Shown piece after piece: positions 55,460-64,000 of a DNA stretch of 64,000 nt. The DNA comes from Myotis daubentonii. Its lineage: Eukaryota; Chordata; Mammalia; Chiroptera; Vespertilionidae. The stretch is from contig NC_081840.1 of NCBI RefSeq assembly GCF_963259705.1, forward strand, positions 1,565,956-1,629,955. The letters run 5' to 3'. The translations under genes were made by a program, and so were the position numbers. The stretch's first letter is position 1; each line of letters starts with the position of its first letter. The notes under the pieces are model-generated. The model saw only the letters and a list, made by a program, of their open reading frames with translations. It was not told where the DNA came from and made no database searches.

Positions 55460-55750
55460 GAAGATAATTTGATGAACAGAATAAACTGGTGAATATAATT
55501 GAATCAGGGACATAGAAAGGGAGTGGTCTGACAATTCTCAGGGGGGAAGGGGTGTGGAGGGTGCGGGAAGAGACTGGACAAAAATCATACACCTATGGAT
55601 GAGGACAGTGGCAGGGGTAAGGGCAGTAGGTGGGGTGGGAACTGGGTGGAGGGGAGCTATGGGGGGAAAAAAGAGGAACAACTGTAATAATCTGTGACTC
55701 AAGATTTAATCTGTGAACAGTAAAGATTTAATTTTTTAAAAAAAAAAGTA
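54787..55750 (+). mobile_element. HAL1-like (ORF1-only L1) element, 5'-truncated
   Basis: L1-type ORF1 (see next entry) is followed directly by about 280 bp of G-rich 3' UTR (gggggaaggggtgtggaggg, ggtggggtgggaactgggtg, gtaataatctgtgactcaag) and an A-tail near 55740. ORF2, normally ~3.8 kb after ORF1, is absent. Known HAL1 elements have this ORF1-plus-tail layout; an L1 with an internal deletion is the alternative. Confidence 0.85.
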
Positions 55751-55894
55751 GAGAAAGTCCAATAGTCATCCTGATTTCCAGGGGCAATGAAGCCCCTCCC
55801 CTTCCCTAGAAGTAGATAAACGACCATCTATGAAGGTAGCCTTCCTCCCTACAAAGGTAACCAATGTCAGGCTGCTGCTCCACTTAAAATCCTA

Positions 55895-56275
55895 TCCTAT
55901 ATAATGAAAGGCTAATATGCTAAGTGTCCAGTCATCCATTCAACCAATCAAAGCGTAATATGCTAATGATATGCCAAGGCCACTCAACCACTTGCTATGA
56001 CATGCACTGACCACCAGGGGGCAAACAGTCAACTGGTAGGTTAGCTTGCTTCTGGGGTCCAGCAGATCAGGCCTGGGAAAGACAGGCCGGACACACCCTG
56101 GAGCCCTCCCGCTGTCCCTCCCCAGCTGGCCAACCTCCCCCGTCCCTCCCCAGCCCCGATCGTGCACTGGTGGGGGTCCCTCAGCCTGGCCTGCACCTTC
56201 TCGAAATCTGGGACCCCTTGGGGGATGTTGGAGAGCCAGTTTCGGCCCATCCCGCAGGCCAGGCCGAGGGACTGT
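55895..56275 (+). mobile_element. HeliBat Helitron, 3' end lost
   Basis: TCCTATATAATGAAAGGC after A, atgcactgaccaccaggggg, ccaggccgagggactgtagt; then no hairpin or CTAG. Closest to 3624-4272. Overlapping 150-aa ORFs are chance. Confidence 0.88.
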
Positions 56276-57589
56276 AGTGTAATATAAAGCACCTGCGGCG
56301 GTGCCAGACCTGTGCGGAATGTTTGGTCTAAACTCCCTGAGATCACCCTGCCCCTGGGTGACAGAGCATGGGCTGCAGCAGACCACACTCACACTAGCAA
56401 CTTGTTCAGCCCAAGAGAGATCTCGCAGCGATTCAAACCTGCAGACACTTGGTGTAGAGAGCTGTTTTGTTTTCCCTAGTCAGGATTCATCAAGAGGCTA
56501 GTACACTGCATTCAAGCCAAGAATTTTCACTGACACCTTCCCTCACCAACCGGGCAAGATAGAGCCCTGCAACGGGCAGCCCCTCCACGGCACCTCATCG
56601 CCCCCTTGAAAAGCTTGTGGGGGACCCATGGGCCTTCGTCCTGGTGCCTGAAGCACAATCACGTGCAGTACACGTATGAGGGAGACAGCTGGAGGAACCT
56701 CACATCAAAATGGGATCTTCAGGGTCATGGCTCAGAAATCCACCTTTCCTTCGGTAGAAAAGCAGTATGCGTGACTTTAGTTTTCCTTTCTTAATGTTTA
56801 TTGTTAAAAGTGTTACATATGTCCCCTCCTTCCCCCGCCTGGCCTCTTCTAGCCTACCCTTACCGTTTTCTTTTACAGTCAATTTTTCAAGATTTAATAT
56901 TCTACTGAGAACAAATTCCACTTTGGATTACAAACTAGCTTTCCTTCAAAGTATAGAGTAAAAAACACTTTACCCCATAAAGTGCTCTGGATCCCACCTG
57001 GTCCAGATCCCACCTGCTGTGACAGCCGTTCCAGCTCCGCGCCTGCCTGCGGGGACCCGTGCCTGCTTTCCACAGGCTGAAGGGAACTTGCGAGCTGGAG
57101 GCACCTTTGAACTGCAGAATGGAGCTGCGTCTTAGGAGATTAGGCTCCGAGTTACCATCGAGTAGGTGAAAATGGCACAGATTCCAAATCAACCTAGAAA
57201 AGCACCTCAGGAAAACTGCCCACTGGAGACCAACAACAAATTCATCTCATAGGCTCAAAGCCAGTTTTCCTCCACTGTCCAGTAACCCCTCCCGAGCTGT
57301 CGAGCACTCAGAGTTGTTGGGTTGTGCACAGAAGTCATGTTCAATTTAAAACCTGGGAACAATGCTTAACACAGTCATATTTTCACACTGGGAATCAAAG
57401 TAACACCCATCTCTCACTTCCTCCAGGGCACAAGTATGAGAGTGAGGACCATGACCCTCTGTCTAGCTTAGTCCTGGGGAGTTCCAGTGTACCCCTGTCA
57501 AACCGGCATAATGTTTAATAGGCCCCTGTTCCCTCTTAAAAGTAGTCTGGACTAGCCTACTACCAATGAACTCACTCCCACGCCCTGTA
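56276..57589. other. unassigned intronic DNA
   Basis: No exon or repeat identified. 56590-56710 has short ORFs that resemble nothing I can name. Confidence 0.4.
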
Positions 57590-57960
57590 GTCAACTCGCA
57601 ACAAATCTGGGCTGGGCTGTGACTCATGTTAACCAAGGAAATGTCAGAGAGATAATGTGCCAGTTCTGGGCCTACACTGTGAAAGGACTAGCAATTCTGC
57701 TTCCTCCTGCTTGGAATGCTTGCTTTGGGGAGCCCTGAGCCACTGTGTGAGGACTCTAACTCCCCAATGGAGACCGCTGCCACCGGAAGAGACTAGGCCC
57801 TGAGACTACAGGGGGAGAAATAGGCCCAGCTGCCCCAGCATCTCAGTGCAGCCCCCAGATGACCCTTCCAGACCACAGCCAATGACTCCCAGAAAGCCCA
57901 GCGGAATGGCTCTCCAGCTGAACAAGAAACATGGAATAACTGTTGTCATTTTAAGACATG
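57590..57960 (+). mobile_element. MLT1-like LTR (ERVL-MaLR)
   Basis: ctgggctgggctgtgactca, tgttaaccaaggaaatgtca, ctgggcctacactgtgaaag, actctaactccccaatggag, tgcagcccccagatgaccct follow MLT1 order. Non-coding. Confidence 0.72.
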
Positions 57961-58419
57961 AAACCCAAGTGCTTTGCTATACTTTCCTCTGTGAGAGGAA
58001 GGGCTCCTGTAACTTCATGGGAGAGCTCAGAGGTGGTGGGGTTGGTGGAGAACTTGTCACAAAGGGCAAGTCCTCTGCAGTGGCCATCCCCACACTCTCT
58101 AACCTTCTGGACAAAGAATGGGCCTCGGTCCGCCGCAGGCACCTACCAGGTCTGACCTAGGAAGACATGCGGAGGCTACCGCTGAGCAAGGCTTGTGGTT
58201 TAGTTATTTTTGCACTGATTTTAAACAGGATTCCTCATTTTGCGAGGTTGCTTTGTATTGAGGATATGCTAGGCAGCCGCTTTAAGTATTTAACACTATT
58301 ATATGGGGTTAAACAGCCTGCCCAAAACTCCTAAGTTCCTGCATGACACAAAACAGATGACCTCTCTATATCTAGGTGGCATATCATGTAAAAATAGTCA
58401 AGAGTATAGGATCGAGATT
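57961..58419. other. unassigned intronic DNA
   Basis: Nothing recognised. Confidence 0.4.
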
Positions 58420-58600
58420 AAGTTATCCCAAGTTGGGTTCTGCCACTTACCAACTGAGACCTCAGGCAAGTTGTTTAAGCTCTCTAAATCTCAGTTTCAC
58501 AGTCTGTACAATGGGGATGATGCCTCTTGTGTTGTAGGATTGTTATGAGGATTAAATAAGATCATCTTTGTAAAGCTCTTCAGCACAGAGCAGGTACGTG
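58420..58600 (+). mobile_element. MIR SINE, well preserved
   Basis: ttctgccacttaccaactga, caggcaagttgtttaagctc, aatctcagtttcacagtctg, tacaatggggatgatgcctc, gttatgaggattaaataaga and gtaaagctcttcagcacag give nearly the whole 3' two thirds of MIR. Confidence 0.92.
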
Positions 58601-58601
58601 T

Positions 58602-58626
58602 ACACACACACACACACACACACACA
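58602..58626. repeat. (AC)n microsatellite
   Basis: About 12 AC units just after the MIR. Confidence 0.97.
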
Positions 58627-60114
58627 GAGCCAGAAGGAAAGGAGGTGAGGTGGCTGACAAGGCACCTTCAGAACTATAAAACGCCTATCTATAAAAAACA
58701 TATAACAAGCATCTGTAAGCCAATAAAGGTATTCACTGATGAGAGTTGCAGGCTAGAAACCTATAGTTTATAAACTCCATGGGAAGAGTTCCTGTCCATG
58801 TTTTTAAACAATCAGAAAGTTGTTACTGAGAGACACATTGTCACCAGGCACTATTCTGGAAGCTGGGGTATAAAAGGCAACAAAATTAAAAGCCCTCACC
58901 TCACAGAGCTTACCTTCTAGCTGGAGAAGTTAAACAAGATCAATAAGGAAGTATGTTGGCTAATGATAAGAGTCAGTGAGAAAAAAAAATGAAGTGAGGA
59001 AGGGAACAGGAAACACCAGGGATGCAGCTGAAATTTTTAGATAGATTGACCCTAAAAATCCTCACTGCGCACGTGACATTTCACCACCGAGGGAGAGAAG
59101 ACAGACCATGAGCCGGTGTGAGAGGAGAGGCGCACAGAACAAGCACTGCAGGCAGAAGAAACGGGCATCTCCCTGGTCAAGACCAGCAAGCAGATCCCTG
59201 TGACGCGAGTGGAAACGGGGAGGCGGCTGGAGCTAAGGTCAGGGGTCACAGGGACCAGATCTTGCTGGAACGAAACGCATTTTGTTCGAGATGTCACAGG
59301 AAGACAGGGCTTTGTGATGGTATGCGTCAACATGACCAAGTCACACAGCATGACAGTGTGCCGAGATCCCGTCAAATATCCTGAGTGCTCCTGTGCGTGT
59401 TTCTGGGTGAGATTAACATTTGAATTGGGAGACGGAGTAAAATAAATTGCCCCCCATCATGTGGGTGGCCCCCATCCTATCGGCTGGAACAGGGCACCTC
59501 CTAGTCCACGGGCCTTTGGCCATGGACTAGCATCACACCATCACCTCTTGGCATCTCCAGCTTACTGCCTGCACGTCTTGGGGCTGCTCAGCCTCCAGTC
59601 ACATGAGCCAAACCTCCTATAATATGTGCACATGTATGTGTGTGTTATGTGTATATGGATGTATATCAGTTCTGTTTCCCTGGAGAACTGTGTCTAGCCA
59701 GTTCTCAGGAGGAGTGACTTACTGGGTCTCTTGGGGTAAATAGGTCGAGTAAGGTGAGGACTTCCAGCTGACCACTGGTTTAGCAATATGGGGTCACTGG
59801 TGACCTTATGAAAGATTCCGGAGAAGCAGGGGGCAAAGCCTGAGGGGCATGTGTTCAAGAGAGAAAAGAAATAGAAAGCAGGATATAGACAGTTACCAAG
59901 AGGGATTTTTAAAACAAGGGAGAAATAACAGCCTATTTATATGCTGTTGAGAATACAACAGAGAAGAAAAGTTCAATGAGACAAATAAAGGGTGAAAGAG
60001 TGATATCTTTGAGTAGACAGAAGGCAACAGGGTCTAATGCGCATGCAGAGTCGGCCTCAGCTGGAAGCATAAACAGCTACAGGAGATCAGGCAGAGGATT
60101 AGGCACAGAAGTAG
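58627..60114. other. unassigned; ancient repeat traces
   Basis: caccaggcactattctggaa (about 58840) and ggcatctccagcttactgcc to ctgtttccctggagaactgt (59550-59690) look like common ancient mammalian repeats, but I cannot name them safely. Confidence 0.4.
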
Positions 60115-60182
60115 AAGGGGCGCGGAGGTGGGGAGGGGGCGCAGAGGTGGGAAGGGGGCGCGGAGGTGGGAAGGGGGCGTGG
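60115..60182. repeat. ~20-bp G-rich minisatellite
   Basis: Three to four tandem units of the form ggcgcggaggtgggaaggg (first unit ends gggga, second has cgcagag). Repeated GGG/GGGG runs make a G-quadruplex possible on the plus strand. Confidence 0.9.
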
Positions 60183-60849
60183 ATGGCAGCGGGAGCCTGT
60201 GGAAGTTTCCTCCCAATTGCTGCCATGTCCCCCAGTGAAATAAAGGATGTGGAGAGAAGAACTGAAGGTTTAAAGTGAGATATTTAAATGCTGTCAAGGT
60301 GAATAAGTGCAGCAGTGAAACAGAATGTGGTAGATGGGCCACCTGACTTTGGTGATCACCACTTTACAGTCAGCATGGTTTCTCCAGCCACAGTCAGCTG
60401 TACACATGCCAGTCGAGGCAAAGACTAAGCAAAGGCTGGATTAACAGGCTGTAACAGATGCAGTCCATGCACCTCCCCCAAATCCACTCAACTTGCCTGC
60501 TGCTCTGCTGCCCAGCTGGAGCAGCCCCCCAAGGCCTAGCACAAGCTCGCGAGCCCGCATGATCATAAGCCCAGCCCACCACATGTGCCTCCTCTCCTGT
60601 GCCACCAGCTGTCTCTGCCTCCCCCAGGGGAGAAGGCTGGGCTCTGGGGGCCTTCCTTGTGCCCACTATGGCAGAAGCCACAGCAGCTCCAATGCTCAAA
60701 TTCAGCTGCTTCTCCAGCAGCTGCCTAGAGAGGCCAAGTGACAAACCCCAAAGCACAGAAAAGTTAAGACTGTGGGCACCTTTGACCCTTAAGCGACAGG
60801 AAGTGGGAAGGAACCAACAAATTTCTCAGCTGTCCCCCTCACATACCTC
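60183..60849. other. unassigned intronic DNA
   Basis: No exon or element recognised. Confidence 0.4.
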
Positions 60850-61680
60850 CCCCGGGGAGTGTCCTGGAATTATTATATGCTGCTGGTAGGAATGTATAAT
60901 TTGGGAGTTTACAGCTTCTTAAAAAATTAAGCATACAACTACTATATGATTCTATTCCTGAGTATTTACTCAAGAGAAAAGGAAATGTATGGTCACGCAA
61001 AGATTGTACAGAGATATTCATAGCAGCTTTATTTGTTGTAACCAGACAATAGAAATAACCCTAATATCCAACAAGAGGTAAATGAATAAAAAAAATTCTG
61101 GTGTACCCATACATTGTAACACTCTGCTCAGCAACAAAAAGGGAAAATCAATTGATACATGTACAGTGAAGGGAGTCTCAAAATAACTATACTAAATGAA
61201 AGAAGCCAGACAAGTAGTACATAATTTAAGATTCTGTTTATATAAAGCTCTAGAGACAACACAAACTAATCTATAGCGAGAGGAAGCAGATAGATCAGTG
61301 GCTGCTTGGGAGGAGCATGTAGGAGGAATTACAAAAGGACACGAGAAAACTTTTTGGAGTGATGGATATATTCAGTATTTTATAGTGATAATTTCACAGG
61401 TGTCAAAACTAATCTTCTGTAACAATAAAAGTGTAATATGCTAATTAGACCGGACGTCCTTCCTGACGACCTTCAGGACAAAGCCGGGGCTATGAGGGAA
61501 GCCTGGGTCCCGGGTGCCTGCCGGCGGCCAGAGAGAAGCTGGTGCCGGCAGCTGGGGGAAGGAAGGCCTACTCTTGCATGAATTTCGTGCATTGGGCCTC
61601 TAGTCAAACTATAAACTTTAAATATGACAGTCTATTGAATGTCAATTATACCTCAACAAAGCTTTCTTTTAATGCAACAT
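60850..61680 (+). mobile_element. old L1 3' end, split by HeliBat
   Basis: tattatatgctgctggtagg, actactatatgattctattc, agagatattcatagcagctt, gtggctgcttgggaggagca, ttttatagtgataatttcac, then after the HeliBat ccaaactataaactttaaat-type text and gtcaattatacctcaacaaa. Confidence 0.88.
61413..61603 (+). mobile_element. solo HeliBat, unit-C type
   Basis: TCTTCTGTAACAATAAAAG after A; ggacgtccttcctgacgacc, gggtcccgggtgcctgccgg; hairpin tgcatgaatttcgtgca and CTAG before T. Excision rejoins the L1 consensus (aaaacta + atcaaactataaac). Closely similar to 21905-22103. Confidence 0.94.
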
Positions 61681-61740
61681 ATGAATCATGTTTGAATCCT
61701 GATCTAAACAAACCAACTATTTAAAAATAGCAGACTGGAG

Positions 61741-61970
61741 CCCGGCCAGCATAGTTCAGTGGTTAAGCATCAACCTATGAACCGGGAGGTCACATTCGAT
61801 ACCGGTCGGGGCACATGCCCGGTTTGCGGGCTCGTTCCTGAGTAAGGGGTGTGCCGGAGGCAGCCAATCCATGATTCTCTCTCATCACTAATGTTTCTCT
61901 CTGCCTCTCCCTTCCTCCCTCTGACATCAATATAAATATATTTAAAACATTTTTTTAAATTAATAAAAAG
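61741..61970 (+). mobile_element. VES SINE, plus (cctatgaaccgggag subfamily)
   Basis: gcccggccagcatagttcag to aatataaatatatttaa. Duplication gactggag. Confidence 0.92.
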
Positions 61971-61997
61971 TTGACTGGAGTATTAATTACACTAGGG

Positions 61998-62463
61998 CAG
62001 AGGTCGGCAAACCGTGGCTCGCGAGCCACATGCGGCTCTTTGGCCTCTTGAGTGTGGCTCTTCCACAAAATACCACCTGCGGGCGCACACGTACAGTGCG
62101 ATTGAAACTTCGTGGCCCATGCGCAGAAGTCGGTTTTCCGCCTGGGCGAGTCTATTTTGAAGAAGTGGCGTTAGAAGAAGTGGGGGGTGGCCATAGAGAG
62201 AGGATGAACGGAAGGAGATGGACGGAACAAGTGTGCAAGACGAGTGTGGATGGGAGAGTTGGAAGGGGTCGACCTCAGCGAACGTACCTCAATCAGATTG
62301 AGGACGTTTTTAGCAAAGGCCAGCTTAGGAGTACCCTAATTAAGTTAATAACAATGTACCTACCTATATAGTTTAAGTTTAAAAAATTTGGCTCTCAAAA
62401 GAAATTTCAATTGTTGTACTGTTGATATTTGGCTCTGCTGACTAATGAGTTTGCCAACCACTG
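61998..62463. mobile_element. nhAT element with internal ORF-like segment
   Basis: Left end cagaggtcggcaaaccgtgg, right end gtttgccaaccactg; flanks cactaggg / ggctaggg share ctaggg. Both outer parts resemble the fold-back MITE at 31637. Between them 62150-62371 is unrelated sequence with a plus-strand open frame containing VDGRVGRGRPQRTYLNQIED. Confidence 0.9.
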
Positions 62464-62499
62464 GGCTAGGGGATAAATATTAACTTTATTTATTTATTT

Positions 62500-62600
62500 T
62501 ATGGAGCGCTTCACGAATATGCGTGTCATCCTTGCCAGGGGCCATGCTAATCTTCTCTGCACCATGCCAATTTTAATGTACATGCTACCAAAGCAAGCAC
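62500..62600 (-). pseudogene. U6 snRNA pseudogene
   Basis: On the minus strand this reads as U6 snRNA, the spliceosomal catalytic RNA: gtgcttgctttggtagcatg at the 5' end, ccaattttaatgtacatgct region reversed, agaagattagcatggcccct, aggatgacacgcatattcgt, gaagcgctcc at the 3' end. Several substitutions and a missing 'gc' in the ctgcgcaagg part show it is a pseudogene. There is no U6-type upstream promoter visible to the right, and A/T-rich sequence follows its 3' end, consistent with a retrocopy. Confidence 0.95.
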
Positions 62601-62639
62601 AATATTACTTTTATTTAACTGTGATGTTTGTGCTTAGAT

Positions 62640-63110
62640 TTTTTGTTAATGTTCATTTTTATATAAGACTTTATTTTTTAGAGCAATTTCAGGTTTATAG
62701 CAAAATTGAGTAAGGCAGAAAGATTTCCCATATATCCTCTGCCCCAGACATGGACAGTCTCACTCATTACCAACACCCCTCACCAGAATGCAACATTTCT
62801 CACAAATGAGGAACCTACACTGATACATCATAATCACACAAAGCCTACAGCATACAGTAGCATTCACTTTTGGTGTTGCACATGCTATGGGTTTGGACAA
62901 ATAAATAATGCCATGTATCCCATCACTATAGCATCCATCCATCATTCAGAGTATTTTCATTGCCCTCAAATTCCTCTGTGTTCCACCCATACATCCCTTC
63001 CTCCTACTCTAAACCCTGGCAACCACTGATCTTTTCACTGCCCACATAGTTTTGCCTTTTTCAGAATGTCATATAGCTGGAATCATACAGTATGTAGCTA
63101 GATTGTTAAG
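62640..63110. mobile_element. ancient LINE-like repeat
   Basis: agcaatttcaggtttatagc, atttcccatatatcctctgc, atgaggaacctacactgata, ttttggtgttgcacatgcta and tgggtttggacaaataaata are a common mammalian interspersed repeat, probably L1M antisense or UTR sequence. Orientation not decided. Confidence 0.65.
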
Positions 63111-63189
63111 TCGTATACTTAGAGATGGATAGGTAGGTATCAAGATAATCCTCATGGAGAAGGTAACATCTGAGCAAAGATTTGAAAGA

Positions 63190-63515
63190 AGTGAAGGAGA
63201 CAGTCAGAAAAGTAATGCAAGACCAGGCCAGCAGGGGAGGGCAGTTGGGGGAGACCAGGCTAGCAGAGGAGGGCAGTTGGGGGCAACTGAGCCAGCAGGG
63301 GAGCAGGTAGGCATTGATCAGGCTGGCAGGGGAGTGGTTAGGGGGTGATCAGGCTGGCAGGCAAAAGCAGTTAGGGGCAATCAGGCAGGCAAGCGGTTGG
63401 GAGCCAGCAGTCCCGGATTGTGAGAGGGATGTCCGACTGCCGGTTTAGGCCCGATCCCCTGAGGGGTCCCAGATTGGAGAGGGTGCATGAGTTTTGTGCA
63501 CCGGGCCTCTAATAT
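63190..63515 (+). mobile_element. HeliBat Helitron, 5'-truncated
   Basis: Imperfect repeats of a ccagcaggggagggcagttg / ggcaggggagtggttagggg theme, ggatgtccgactgccggttt, and 3' end tgcatgagttttgtgcaccg with ctctaa instead of CTCTAG. No 5' terminus. Confidence 0.85.
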
Positions 63516-63613
63516 CCTATAACAGGAAAATCTGTGTTCTTAAATCACCAGCAGTATACGCACCATTTCCTCACATGAGTTCCTAAAAACACGTACAAAA
63601 CTGGAATATGTTG

Positions 63614-63808
63614 CCTGGCCAGCATGGCTCAGGGACTGAGCATCTACCTATGAACCAGGAGGCTGAGGTTCAATTCCAGGTCAGGGCACATGCCCAGGTT
63701 GGGGGGGGAGGGGGGGGGCAGCCAGTCAATGCTTCTCTCTCCTTGCTGATGTTTTTGTTTCTCTCCCTCTCCCTTTCTCTCTCTGAAATCAATAATATTT
63801 TTTTAAAA
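63614..63808 (+). mobile_element. VES SINE, plus (cctatgaaccaggag subfamily)
   Basis: gcctggccagcatggctcag, aggttcaattccaggtcagg, a long G-rich run replacing the usual middle, tgaaatcaataatattttt. Confidence 0.92.
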
Positions 63809-64000
63809 AGCAAGGCAACAGACATGTATTAAGGGTAATTATGTTCCTGAAAAGCTAAAAACTGTAAAACAATTACATCGCGTCTTGCTTTTCCAGGGTA
63901 TAGTTCCAATTTCATACACGTTCTTAAACTGCTTTTTTTTCCCCTTCACAATTAAACAGTCAACCAACAAATGTGTCCAACAGAGGTAGAAACAGCATGC

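Larger units (their letters stand above)
20721..64000 (-). other. RCOR1: RCOR1 upstream intron (inferred)
   Basis: Everything to the right of the exon is, on the minus strand, 5' of its splice acceptor and therefore intron or further 5' RCOR1 sequence. The next upstream exon should end in ...VVPDFDP plus one base; I could not find it. The region is mostly transposable elements, listed individually. That it is one uninterrupted intron is an inference. Confidence 0.7.

Noticed and set aside
55940..56392. 150-codon minus ORF
   Set aside because: Falls over a HeliBat body; similar ORFs occur over the related HeliBat at 3684-4061, so it reflects Helitron sequence, not a gene.
59052..59384. Overlapping ~100-codon ORFs on both strands
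   Set aside because: Both frames open by chance; text resembles an ancient interspersed repeat, not a protein family I know.
62500..62600. Functional U6 gene
   Set aside because: Several substitutions and a missing dinucleotide in conserved positions; no upstream snRNA promoter seen.

Overview
This is eukaryotic, mammalian intronic DNA, most likely from a vesper bat (Vespertilionidae, e.g. the Myotis/Eptesicus/Pipistrellus group). The evidence is the repeat fauna. There are more than thirty VES SINEs (tRNA-derived; 'gctggtttggctcagtgg' heads and 'aatcaataaaa' tails), about twenty HeliBat Helitrons (5' TCCTATATAATAAAAG, 3' hairpin followed by CTAG, inserted between A and T), several non-autonomous hAT elements with 8-bp duplications, and L1/HAL1 3' ends. 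VES and HeliBat in abundance are characteristic of that family.

Only one functional coding segment was recognised: an 84-bp internal exon at 20637-20720 on the minus strand. It encodes the ELM2-domain stretch KLARRSQERDNLGMLVW... of RCOR1 (CoREST1), with a consensus acceptor and donor and correct codon phase at both ends. The window therefore reads as part of RCOR1, transcribed right to left. 20721-64000 is upstream intron and 1-20636 downstream intron. No other RCOR1 exon was found by eye. Two dead retrocopies are also present: an HMGN1 processed pseudogene (about 13050-14560, minus) and a U6 snRNA pseudogene (62500-62600, minus).

Layout. 1-15 kb: sparse old repeats (L2, MIR, L1M), a head-to-tail HeliBat pair (3241-4272), single HeliBats and the HMGN1 pseudogene. 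15.2-19.2 kb: a Helitron compound in which an A-B-C head-to-tail trimer (plus) sits against an A-B array (minus), giving a large inverted repeat; each B unit carries a GC-rich ~47-bp minisatellite. 20.6 kb: the RCOR1 exon. 21.4-24 kb: an L1 3' end hit by a VES and by a second A-B-C trimer. 25.4-26.8 kb: a HeliBat inside a HeliBat inside an old LINE. 27.4-35.7 kb: a MER2-like Tigger, nhATs, L1s and a four-element nested stack (VES < nhAT < HeliBat + VES). 38.9-40.2 kb: a fourth array with the A-B junction. 43-55 kb: MLT1 LTRs, nested VES pairs, L1s carrying a Tigger-like MITE, and a HAL1-like element with a long open ORF1. 56-64 kb: MLT1, MIR, a G-rich minisatellite, L1 with a clean HeliBat insertion, an nhAT with an unusual ORF, and the U6 pseudogene.

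No operons, CRISPR arrays or bacterial genes are present. The biological interest is Helitron concatemers that appear to have integrated as units, and the nesting order that can be read from target-site duplications. Family assignments rest on remembered consensus features; no database search was run.
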